Shown piece after piece: positions 33,299 through 43,527 of a DNA stretch of 64,000 bases. The position numbers were made by a program, and so were the translations under genes. The stretch's first letter is position 1. Each line of letters begins with the position of its first letter. The stretch is from assembly GCA_001599295.1 (NCBI GenBank), contig BCGN01000004.1:682346-746345 (forward strand). Reading direction: 5' to 3'. The stretch comes from Sporopachydermia quercuum. Its lineage: Eukaryota > Ascomycota > Sporopachydermiomycetes > Sporopachydermiales > Sporopachydermiaceae. The notes below the pieces were generated by a model, which saw nothing but the letters and a program-made list of their open reading frames with translations, did no database searches and was not told the origin of the DNA.

Positions 33299-34806
33299 GT
33301 TTTNATAACTAAAGCTGATTCAACACTGATAATACCAATCTTCTATTTGATATACTAAATTGTAATAATGTAGGTTGTTCGGATATTATCGATATCCTCT
33401 TAGATCTTATAGATAGAACAACGATTGGTTGATGGAAGGCAACTAACTCTATTAATAGCCAAGTTTCTCTCCAAAACAAATTCACCAAGTTTACACTTTT
33501 AAATAAAAACTCAGTAGCCAGATTAAGTAAACAAGTACCATTGATGATAGATTCAATCAGTACTAGGTCTAATCAAAAAGAAGAAAAGAAAGAAAGAAGA
33601 CAGGAAAGAAATGAGAATGAGTTATTTGGTGAAGGTCGAAAGGGAACAAATTTAAAGTTACGTACATATAGACGAGTTATTTTTATGGTGTAGATTGACT
33701 GGTAGTGGCTTCAAAGTTACGTATAGAGAGTTAGACAATAGCCTAAAATAACTCATCCGTTCCTTTCTTTCTGGTGTGAATCGGCCAGGAATATATTTAA
33801 AGTTAAGTATAGAACAAGGTTTAAGTTATCTTACAATATTTGCATTTGTGATGAACTTGTTTGGCAGATCAATGATTTCTAACTGTCTTTACTGAATAAC
33901 CAAAATACAGTAAGATTATTTGTAGATATGTTTGAAAATGACACCCNAAGAGAGCTTGATTAATAATTCACAAAGCTATTTGAGTGAAGTTTCAATTCCG
34001 TAGAGATGCTCATTTTTTATTGAGGATGGTAGAATGAAGATTTCAACGTGAAATAGCTCTTCACGTATGCTGTTTGAAAAGTTAAATTATAAACTAATGC
34101 CCTGAAGAATGGAGGTAAAAGAAGGCAAAAAAGAAGCTAAAAGTTGAAAGAAGAAAGCCAATCCCACAATATTAAATAGTAAATAAATACTATTAATCGA
34201 ACTCAGCTGAAATATTTCTAATCCGATTCAGTTTTTTACGTCAATCAACTACCATTCTATACGCAGAGGTATGCACATTCATGAGGTTTAGGCTACGTGT
34301 ATCCTTATCCACTGTATTCATCTTACTTAATAGCTGTTTTCTCCCCTTTTTTTCAAACCACTATCCCAATAGTACTTTGTCTTATTTTACAAATATCTAG
34401 TGAAAGTCCCGCTCTACTCGTTCTTTGACATTAATTTGTTACTTCTGCCGTGAACTTTTGTCATGGATATAAAGTTCCAAAAAAGAGTTTAAAGATTAAC
34501 CTAGCATATACTTGCATCATTAGCCGAAAGCTTATTGTGCTATCTATCAATCAGTTGTCAATTCACTCGAAGATAGAAAGAACATATAAACTAATTATTA
34601 ATTCAAATAACTATCAAAAATATCAAAACATATAGGCAAATTTATGTATCAAATAAATGGGCTAAAAGATTGCACAGAAGCAAACTCTTCTGAGTAATTC
34701 CTTCATTTCGACGGATCAATCATGAAAAAGCTCTTCTTCAGCTCAAATAATTACGAATTTCCAATACAAAACGTTTCTTCTTCATTGTTATTTTCTTAAT
34801 CACGTA
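33299..34806. other. Long intergenic stretch before GPA1
   Basis: A 1.5-kb gap between two leftward genes: the SDR promoter on the left and the GPA1 3' end on the right. It is AT-rich, with ambiguous bases near 33304 and 33947. I see no gene, tRNA or repeat. Confidence 0.5.
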
Positions 34807-36219
34807 TCATATGATACCACTTCTAGATAAGTTCTCGCTTATTATCATATCAGTTATAGCAGTTAAAACGAACTTCATACTAGTAGTATCAGTAGCACAG
34901 GTAAAATGAGTGTAAACCTGTTTACCAGTTTTATTCAGTCCCATAAATTTTTGCCGGAAAAATGAACAAGCAGCTTCAAAGTCATTTGATTTTCCATTAT
35001 AATCAGCATACCATTTGTTCAAGGGAGACTTTAGTAGCTTAGATTTCAAAATATCTATCTTATTAAGGAACAAAATTATCGGGGTACGATAGAATAGTCT
35101 TGAGTTGCAAATTGAATGAAAAAGTAACATTGCTTCATCCATTCTGTTCACAGACTCGTTTTCAAATAATGTTTGATCATACTCTGATATAGCAACAACA
35201 AATAATATAACATTGGTATCTTTGAAACAATTGATCCATTTCCTTCTTTCTGATCTTTGACCACCAACATCAACAATCAAGAAATTGAAATTCTTGATAT
35301 TAAACTTGGTTTGAGAGATACCAGTAGTTTTAATTCTTCCTTTCAAGATATCTTCATCAGAGCAAAGGTAATTAGGAACAGAAAATTTCCCAATGTTTTC
35401 AAAATAATAAACAGCTGAACCTTCTAACTGGAATTCATTAGATCTTCCCATGCATTGTCTTATGCCATTATCATGTTGCCATAATCCTTGAATTGCTTCA
35501 CTGACTTTTTCCTTGATCCTTAAAACACTATTCTCACTAACATAAGCATTTTGCTGGCTGTTCCCAATAGTCCTTTCATAGACTGATGGCCTTTTTGAAT
35601 TCAGCCCTTCATCTTCAATAATTTGATTTATCTCATTTTCATCAAGCTGTTTAATCGTACCATCAACATCTATTGCTCTATTGCTGAAACTTCTATCTGG
35701 AGGGGATACTCTTTCTGCATTCCAAACGGGAGAAACAACAGCTCCAGAGGTAACGTTACTTCTTATCTGTTGTGATTTATGGCTATATCTTACAACATAA
35801 TCATTGAGAAATGTTTTCCCGCCAGCTTTATCAGTATCAATCAGGTCCAATGACTTAACCGATAATATCAAATTTCTGTATTTTTGCAATGGAGAATTCT
35901 CTTTATCACAATCCAAAGGAATTCTGAATTTTCTTGCCTGGAAGATAAGAATTTTCATACTTTGAATAGTATCTGCCCAAATGACATTAACATACTTCAA
36001 TCTTTCATCTCTAGTGAAACCTTTGGAATGAATTAGCCTCAATTGTTTTAAGACTGTTGACTTCCCTGATTCACCAGAACCTAAGAGCAATAACTTTATC
36101 TGGCTTTTTTCCCTTTGATTGAATTGATTGAGTTTCTGATTGATTTGATCATTTTGTCTTCTTAGTTCTGCTATTGAATCATCATCGTCTCTGATTTCAG
36201 AGCTTGCTGCACAACCCAT
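34807..36219 (-). CDS. GPA1: Pheromone-response G protein alpha subunit Gpa1
   Basis: Orthologue of YHR005C, the G alpha subunit that couples the mating-pheromone receptors. 470 residues, close to the 472 of S. cerevisiae, including the yeast-specific insert (about 125-235) in the helical domain. Gly2 and Cys3 (MGCAASSE) are the myristoylation and palmitoylation sites. GTPase motifs: P-loop LLLLGSGESGKST (about 43-55), switch I RIKTTGI, switch II DVGGQRSERRKW, NKID (guanine specificity) and TCATDT. The C-terminus SRSGII is where the receptor contacts. A cluster of TGAAAC sites lies 700-820 bp upstream. This shows the organism has a pheromone pathway. Confidence 0.96.
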   Translation of the reverse strand: MGCAASSEIRDDDDSIAELRRQNDQINQKLNQFNQREKSQIKLLLLGSGESGKSTVLKQLRLIHSKGFTRDERLKYVNVIWADTIQSMKILIFQARKFRIPLDCDKENSPLQKYRNLILSVKSLDLIDTDKAGGKTFLNDYVVRYSHKSQQIRSNVTSGAVVSPVWNAERVSPPDRSFSNRAIDVDGTIKQLDENEINQIIEDEGLNSKRPSVYERTIGNSQQNAYVSENSVLRIKEKVSEAIQGLWQHDNGIRQCMGRSNEFQLEGSAVYYFENIGKFSVPNYLCSDEDILKGRIKTTGISQTKFNIKNFNFLIVDVGGQRSERRKWINCFKDTNVILFVVAISEYDQTLFENESVNRMDEAMLLFHSICNSRLFYRTPIILFLNKIDILKSKLLKSPLNKWYADYNGKSNDFEAACSFFRQKFMGLNKTGKQVYTHFTCATDTTSMKFVLTAITDMIISENLSRSGII

Positions 36220-36614
36220 ATTGATGTTTGTTTGAATAAATGTTATTATGCCTGCAGCGGATAAGATAGAAAGATTCGACGTCCACCAAATATTTGGANG
36301 TAAAAGCTATTGGTNGATTTTCAGTACCCTTATTGTTTTACACCTTCTCAAGTTTTTGAGAAAATGATATTTTTGAAAATGGTCTAAGAAGTACTTTTCT
36401 TTTCCTTGAAGCTCAACTTTCGCAATAGAACAAAGCAGATAACGAAAATCGGCCGTATGTAAATAAGGACCTCTAGCTTGCGGCGAATTACCGATACGTA
36501 ACTAACTATTATCCAAAGCAGGAGACTTGAAAAAGTAAATATCACCCAGAAGTAAAACCTGCAAAATAGCGAAGCAAAAAAACAAAACAATTCTCTTGAT
36601 CGTCGATATTGCAG

Positions 36615-36654
36615 GCTAAAGAGCTAAAGAGCTAAAGAGCTAGAAAGCGAAAGT
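36615..36654. repeat. 8-bp tandem repeat GCTAAAGA
   Basis: Three perfect copies of GCTAAAGA run from 36615 to 36638, followed by two degraded copies to 36654. It lies in the GPA1 upstream region. Confidence 0.85.
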
Positions 36655-36912
36655 AAGTAGCAAAGTGCACATATCATCAATCAAATCCTCCTTTGCTTAA
36701 TGGAAGGAACATTGAAGAATTCGCCATTTGGTACCGATTCTTTATCTTTTAGTTCAGAGATCAAACGCCTTGGTTCATTTCCCGCAATTTATTTAACTTC
36801 AAAACATTCAGTTTCTCATTCATTTAGTGACAGGTTATTGATCAAGACCTTCTTTCTGAATTATTCAAAACGCACTCAATTGCTAACAAGTTCACTAAAA
36901 ATCAAATTAGTT

Positions 36913-37041
36913 TGTTTCATAATGCTGAGAAGGGTAAGTGTAATAAACTTTACGAGGTTGAGATTGACATTACGTTTCAACTTTGTTAGTAACTTTAACT
37001 TTGAGACAGATTTTGAAACGAGATGTCTGAATAAGGTTTCA
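36913..37041. promoter_or_regulatory. Cluster of four TGAAAC cores upstream of GPA1
   Basis: TGAAAC or its complement GTTTCA occurs at 36914-36919, 36974-36979, 37014-37019 and 37036-37041. The first is the full pheromone response element TGAAACA (as TGTTTCA, 36913-36919). Ste12 binds this element in S. cerevisiae, where GPA1 is pheromone-induced. The sites are seen; regulation is inferred. Confidence 0.45.
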
Positions 37042-37319
37042 ACTTAGCCGAATGTGCAACAGTAAATTCAGAAAATGCTACCATTCGGATATGTTACAGC
37101 TGAGAGCTTTAAAGTAGCTGAAAGATGGCTGGTAGACAGATAATACACAGGTAAAGTAAATTGATTAGCAAATTAATAGAAGAAGAATTCCAAATGTATG
37201 TACGAAGTTAAAATAAACGGGTCTGTATTGTATTGATTGTATAATATGGTATCATAGTTTAGAACACCCAGTGTACCTGGACTGAACACCACGGACTAAC
37301 TGATCGTCAAAATGGTAGC

Positions 37320-38276
37320 TCAGTTAAAAGAAACAACACCATTTCTCGCCAGCTCTAAACCACGATCCAATTCTTTCACAACTCCAGCGGTGTTCAAAAT
37401 CTCAACTGTCTTTTTCACAATTGTTTCATCATCAACTTCAGTAACATCAGATGCAAATCTCACGGTATCTAGCCAAGCAGTAGCATCTTCTTTACTATAA
37501 TCTAAATTAGTTGAGATATAATCAACAGCCTCGTCATTATGCTGATTAAAGTATTCAACACCCTCATTAACAGCTTCTAAAAATTTACTAATGGTTTCTT
37601 TTCCTTGATCAGTCTTTAAGTCTTTACTCTGACTTGTGATAACCCATGATGGCCAAGGAGTATAAATTTCACCAATCTTCTTGATTTCTCCATTATCATA
37701 ATATTTCTTACTAGTGAAATATTCCCACATAAAAGCATCAGAATGTTCAACATTTGGGGCAAAATTTACGGAATCACGCAAGTTCTTGAAATTTTGAAGC
37801 ACAACGAAATCCTCGAATGGATTCTTAACATCTTCGTCAATCCAATTTTTCTGATACCCGAGAACAAATGACATAACGTATGATCCACTGCCAATACGGC
37901 TTATTCCAATTTTCTTACCCTTCAATTGATTTTCATCAGATAATTCACTTCTGTTGGCCCCAGTACTTATCGCCCAACAAAGCGGTGATTTAACATAAGT
38001 TCCAACTATACCATAGCTATCACTACCATTAGCCAATTGAGCAACGAATGCTTCCGTCAGTCCAACGGCAACATCGATTGTATTGTCACCAAGACTTTGA
38101 ATCAAGTGCCCCGAACCGGACGGATATGGTAAAAGTTCGACTTGCAATCCCCTTTTCTCAAAAAATCCTTTAGTTTGGGCAAAATGTAATGGAGTTGAGA
38201 AATGTTCCGGAACAAATCCTACTCTCAAGGTATTCATTTTGGCTAAACTAGTGCTGAAGAAGCGTCTAAATCTCAT
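37320..38276 (-). CDS. THI5/NMT1-like periplasmic-binding-fold protein (Ca3427 type)
   Basis: 318 residues with the type II periplasmic-binding-protein fold found in fungal NMT1/THI5 and bacterial taurine or pyrimidine binding proteins. The closest family I know is Candida Ca3427. Signs: LRVGFVPEHFSTPLHFAQTKG at the start of the domain, then VELLPYPSGSGHLIQSLGDN, DVAVGLTEAFVAQLANG and KGKKIGISRIGSGSYVM. It lacks the THI5 metal/active-site cysteine cluster, so thiamine pyrimidine synthesis is unlikely. The first 13 residues (MRFRRFFSTSLAK) look like a mitochondrial presequence, with an internal Met14 as an alternative start. The ligand is unknown. No S. cerevisiae orthologue comes to mind. Confidence 0.7.
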   Translation of the reverse strand: MRFRRFFSTSLAKMNTLRVGFVPEHFSTPLHFAQTKGFFEKRGLQVELLPYPSGSGHLIQSLGDNTIDVAVGLTEAFVAQLANGSDSYGIVGTYVKSPLCWAISTGANRSELSDENQLKGKKIGISRIGSGSYVMSFVLGYQKNWIDEDVKNPFEDFVVLQNFKNLRDSVNFAPNVEHSDAFMWEYFTSKKYYDNGEIKKIGEIYTPWPSWVITSQSKDLKTDQGKETISKFLEAVNEGVEYFNQHNDEAVDYISTNLDYSKEDATAWLDTVRFASDVTEVDDETIVKKTVEILNTAGVVKELDRGLELARNGVVSFN

Positions 38277-39426
38277 TCAGAAAATGGTGTAAGATAGATA
38301 GAGAGAACAATATATAAGCTGTATGCAATCCCAATTGTTAGATTGGCTCAGAAATATANAGGTTAAATGAATGAAACATAGTATCTTCATGTTTTAATCT
38401 GCTGTCGTATAAATAACCGTAAGTAACAAAAAGGACTTGACAAGAATGAAGTGAAGAATAGTCATATGATTTCATTGGTACTCAATTAAGATTAGGAAAG
38501 AGTGCATATAAGTGCATCAAACATACGTAGTGTAACTTTTCTTATTTGGATAGAAATGGCGAGAAAGGACAGTGGAAGAGGAGTTTGATTTTGCACAGGC
38601 TAAACGGTTTATTTAAAAGACAAAGCAGAAACTTGCTAATTAATCCCGAAACTTGATAATATATGTAGATTGGTTCTTAAAGCACGCAGAATATATTTAA
38701 GAGGGTAGTTCAGGAGAAAGCCTGAGACTTTTAGCTTGTGGGGGCAACACTTGAGATATGTTTCAGATGGTATTATGTATCAACAGACATAAAAAACACA
38801 CAACTCAGGCAACAAATTGTTCAGCGGAAATGCTTCCACATGTTGCCCAAAGTTCTCTTTTCGACCTCTTATATTCTCTAATTTCTTCTCTTACTCGAGA
38901 ATGAAATGTAGGTACCTTCCTGTGCACTTTAAGTTTCACCGATTCAGCACCTTCCCCCTTATGCCTCTATATGAATTATAATGCAAATAATGCATATAGT
39001 CACAGATTGCTGCATAGCCAACCATCTCCGAGATTTTCTCAGTTGTTCTTTATTAGCAGAACAAACACAGCATTTCTTATTGCGAACTAGTTGCTAATCA
39101 ACGAAGACATTATGATTTATTGAAATAACGACTAATCATTNATAATCCTATGTATTAATTCAGCTACTGTCTAGTTGCATATACTGATTTGATAGCAGAG
39201 TGAACCAAAAGAAGTTCAAGCTTCTAATAGGGAATAAGGTCTAGCCTAAGTTTTAGCACAGCTACAATCCATCGATCATTCAGTCACAAACAATTGCAGT
39301 ATAGAACTGGTTGTATAATATAAGTTACCATACAACTTTCATAACGTCGTTCATCTTATCAATGAAGAAAAATAAAACAGAATTGTCATAAATACTACTT
39401 TTCCTTTCATATTAAATTCTCACAAG
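38277..39426. other. Intergenic, divergent promoter region before DCP2
   Basis: A 1.15-kb AT-rich gap between divergent genes with single ambiguous bases near 38359 and 39141. No gene, tRNA or repeat seen. Confidence 0.5.
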
Positions 39427-42330
39427 ATGTCAATCAAACTACGAACACCTACAGAAATCGGCACATCAATAAACTATGCACTGGAAGATGTATTGGTGAG
39501 GTTTATTGTTAACTGTCCAGCAGAAGATAGAAGTACTATAGAGGTAAGTAGACAGTTTTCAATTGCTATCAAATCAAACGCATAAAACCATTATTGACAA
39601 TATGATGATAGACCTGTAACTTTCACTAACATACTTTTCCTCTAGCGTCTCTTCTTTCAAATAGAAGAAGGTCATTGGTACTATCTTGATTTTCTTAAAG
39701 CAACCTATGATTCTTTACCATACTACAATCTAAAGAAATTTTCAACGAAAACAATAGAGTATTGTCCTTCTGTTTGGAAATGGTCTGAATTTTCTTATGA
39801 AGAAGCATTAAAACTATTTGGCTTATATAAAGCAACTATCCCTGTAAGAGGGGCTATTATTCTAAGCAACGATATGAAAGAAGTGTTACTAGTACGAGGA
39901 ATGGGAAGTAAATCAAAATGGGGATTTCCAAGAGGTAAAATCAACAAAGATGAAGCTGACGAAATATGTGCTGCAAGAGAAGTCGATGAAGAAATTGGGG
40001 TTAATGTTTTACCTTTGATATCACCAAAAGATTATATTGAACGTGATATGATGGGTAAGAACTATAAGTACTATATTGTCTCAGGACTGAGTAATGATGT
40101 TATTTTTGCTCCTAAAGCGAGAAACGAAATCAGTCAAATTGCTTGGCATAAAATCTCTGCTTTAAAGACAAGCAATTCTCATGAATATTTAGGTGTACTT
40201 GAAGTAGAGAATCAGTTGAATCGCTGGATAAGGAATAAAAAGAAGAGCAAAAAAGCAGGAAAGCAGAAGAAGAAAGTAGTAAACAATGAGATATCTACGA
40301 ATAATGAGAATCAATCGAATGAAAGTTCCGATGGCAAAAATGACGGTTCAATGTCTGATCAAATTGCTCATGCTCAACTTCAGCTAAAAGCATTACTTGG
40401 CTTATCTGTTACGGGATCAGCCGATGATAGTACTACTGGTACTGAAACAAGTACAGAACAAAGNGAAACTCTCAATGAAACCGAATCCGGTAAAAATGCT
40501 TTACTCAAGCTTCTACATAAAACATCTGACAATGCTACTAAGCCAGAATTTACGGCGGAAAGTAAATCAGATCCCGAGAGCCTGTCATCTGCTCAGAAAC
40601 CAACTGATGAATCTGTCAAACCTCCTCAACTATCAGCATCCTCAAATCAATCTTCAACGGCTCCTTTCAACCCTTTGCAAATGCCATATCCTTATTACCC
40701 TGTCCACAATCCGGCCCAAGGTCACAGTTTCGGTATGGGTTTCCCACCTTTTGGCTTCCCACCAAATGGAGCAAATCTACCACCAAACGTTCAAGCACCT
40801 ATTATTCCTTTTCCTGGAGCTCAATTGTCTAATATGTCTCAACTCCCTNTTGGAAGTGTTCCAAGAGGTGCTCCTGGATCCCTACCGCTTATGCCTAATG
40901 GTTACCCATTCTCTGTCTTATTTGCCCATCCATTTCCTGGTGGTATGAACCCTCAACAACAAGTTCATTCGCCACCAACCAACAATCAACCAGCTCCTAT
41001 GATTCCCAGCCCCAATTCGATTCATTTACCGCCTGATTTGCCTCCGACCATTGCGCCGACACCTGTACAGGAAGCAGCTATAGCAAATATGGGTATAATG
41101 CAAGCTCCAGATTCTAGGAGTTTTTCCAAGCCTGCTTTTGCTTTCCAAGGACGCTTACCAATTCAAAGAGGCACTGGCGAGAATTCTGCTAAGTTGTTGT
41201 CGTTATTGAAATCAAATAACAAACCAGTGGCATCAAATGATGAATCTAAGAGTANTACTACTGCTAATACCACCAATGCTACAACGACCATTGATAATGA
41301 ACATCTCCCTGCTGTAAACCATGCAGCTGCTTTATTGAATATAGTATCAGGGAGATCGGCAGAGAAAAGCCCTGTAGCCAATGAACCAAAGCCCGATACT
41401 GAACCTTCTCCGGAAGTTGTTACTTATGCTGCTCCCGCTGCTCCTACGGCTTGTAAAGAAGAACCATCAAAAGGCGAAGCAGCAAAATCATTACTTGGAT
41501 TATTGAGGAAACCGACTCAGCAGCCCATTGGTTCTAAAGATAACTTCCAGGAGGCGGCTGCAACATCAGAAAACGATAACACTCTTTTAACTACTACGAA
41601 TGCACCAGTTAAGGTTATAACTCCAACTGCATCTAGGAACACCAATAACTATTCAGATTTAAATGACCATACAACATCAAGCAAAGCTAGTGGTAGTTCA
41701 CAGTTACTAGGAATCCTTCATAGAAAGCCACTAACTGATAGTAGTGATGCCATGAATAATAGTAATCTGAATGAGTCAGACGCTGCAACTAATGGCAATA
41801 GTCCAGCTGTTACTACTGCTACAAGTGCAACAACAAGTGCTGTAACAACCACTACCGACAACGGTAATGTTCAGAATGTTGCTAATGGTAACAGCTCCGC
41901 CAAATCCCTATTGGGTATTCTGAATAAAAGTAAAGCAGACTCCCAAGTATTTGATAATACTTTCAACGCTCAGCCAAGTGTACCAGCTTCAGCACCAGCG
42001 CCAGCACCAACAGTGCCTTCACAATCAGGATCAGCTATTAGTTCTGCACCAGCAAATCATCTACTTGGGCTTTTACATAAAAAGCCTCAGGCTCAGGCTC
42101 AGGCTCCAACCTCCAATTATCAAACTGTAGATTCTGTTCAAGGCTCAGATACTGCAAGCAGAAGGAAATCCAATGCCACTGCTTTACTTGGTTTACTGCA
42201 TAAGCCTGAGAGTAAGAAAGCAGATAATCCTGTTGATTTAGAACCAGAAGTACAACAAACCAATGAAGAAAACAGAAATGCAACCCAAGGAAATGCTAAA
42301 TCGTTACTTGATTTGTTACATAGAAGATGA
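39427..42330 (+). CDS. DCP2: mRNA decapping enzyme Dcp2, spliced
   Basis: Orthologue of YNL118C, the catalytic subunit that removes the mRNA cap. Exons 39427-39543 and 39646-42330, 933 residues. The 102-nt intron has a GTAAGT donor, a CACTAAC branch at 39624-39630 and a TCTAG acceptor. The N-terminal regulatory domain (LEDVLVRFIVNCPAEDRS, ERLFFQIEEGHWYYLDF) meets the Nudix domain; the Nudix box GFPRGKINKDEADEICAARE with EVDEEIG spans about 132-158. The long C-terminal tail is low-complexity and carries about ten short leucine-rich motifs such as ALLKLLHK, SLLGLLRKP, LLGILHRKP and SLLDLLHRR. These resemble the helical leucine-rich motifs that bind Edc3 and Pat1 in yeast. Ambiguous codons fall in the tail only. 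Confidence 0.95.
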
Positions 42331-42362
42331 GTGACTGAACGGACAGATAAATAGAGGAAATG

Positions 42363-42470
42363 TATAGTAATAGCAATAGTAATCGCAATTGCAATTGCAA
42401 TAGTAATAGTAATAGTAATAGTAATAGTAATACTACGAATAGTAATAGCTCTTGTAATACTAACAGCAAT
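42363..42470. repeat. Trinucleotide-type microsatellite (AGT/AAT)
   Basis: A run of AATAGT and related triplets starts about 35 bp after the DCP2 stop. It includes GCAATT variants and a pure block of five to six AGTAAT units near 42405-42435. Confidence 0.85.
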
Positions 42471-43295
42471 ATTCACCACACTTATAACAAACAACACTTA
42501 TCTTATATTAAACCTCGTACTCTGCTTCTCAATTTATTGTATTAGATAATTATCTTGTATATATAAAATCAAATCGACCGTTTACCCAACCCAAGTAAGT
42601 GCCTAAAAGAATGATAGCCGCGTACAAGAATCGAAATTAATGAAAATGATTAAAAAGAGAAAATAAGCTAACAATATACGATATTTATGCTGGTATCTTT
42701 GATAGTATTTTACCAACTAACTACCAATCAAACAGCGCAGAAACTCATAAAAGTCATAATAAAGCAATGTAACAATGACATCAAGGGAAGGTCAATAACA
42801 AAAAAGAAAGCAGGAAATCAAATACTTGAAAGCATCTAACAGACATTATGCTTATAATTGTTTAAGTATGAAAAAATTACTTTTGTTCGAATACAAATAA
42901 TTAGCTTATGATAATTAGGCAGAATAAGATAAGCTAAATCCAAGAGAAAAGAAAGCTGAAAGTGAGAAAGAACCGAAAATATAGGTGATTGATTCCAGAG
43001 CCATTTCGAGGTCTCTGCATTATTTTGAATAACATGAGCGAGTTCTTCAGATTTCTCATACTTTTCATTGCATTCAACGAATAAAAATGGAACTGTATGC
43101 TATGTTCTATCTTCAATTGTATTAAAAGACGACAGAATAATGGTGAATCAGGATCGAAATGAGTTTATTAAGATGACGGAAGAAGTGAAAGAACAAACAA
43201 TTCATTCCACTGTACTGAAAGAACAATCTGTTCATTTCAGCAGTCAGATTGGCAGATAAATATTAGTTTGAAATACCGACGGGAAAGTAGTCGCT

Positions 43296-43345
43296 TTTCC
43301 TGTTTCTTTGTTCGTTTATTTGTTTCTTCGTTTGTTCGTTCACAC
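43296..43345. repeat. Degenerate GTTC/GTTT tetranucleotide tract
   Basis: Imperfect repeats of TTTG and TTCG tetramers run across this stretch in the DCP2-RHO2 gap. It is simple sequence with no coding potential. Confidence 0.6.
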
Positions 43346-43527
43346 ATTGATAATGTGAGTTTTATGTTCATAGTATGAAAGTATGACCAACATATATAAA
43401 ACATTCAAAGCTGACTACTGCATTTCTGACTCCTAGCTTGCGTTTTCCATCATCCATGATAAATCATCACTTTCTCATACATCTTCAAGCCAAATATAGT
43501 TCTTTACCTCCTCTCTTCCACTTTCAA

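Larger units (their letters stand above)
36220..37319. other. Intergenic, GPA1 upstream region
   Basis: A 1.1-kb stretch that should carry the GPA1 promoter. It contains an 8-bp tandem repeat and a TGAAAC cluster, listed separately. A rightward open frame of 115 codons (36700-37047) is present; its odd composition and the overlap with the cluster make it unlikely to be a gene. Confidence 0.5.
42331..43527. other. Intergenic, convergent DCP2/RHO2 ends
   Basis: A 1.2-kb gap between converging genes. It contains two simple-sequence tracts listed separately and otherwise AT-rich sequence. No gene seen. Confidence 0.5.

Noticed and set aside
36700-37047. 115-codon orphan frame upstream of GPA1
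   Set aside because: No recognisable domain, odd Phe/Asn/Thr repeats from AT-rich DNA, and it overlaps the TGAAAC cluster. It could still be a species-specific gene.
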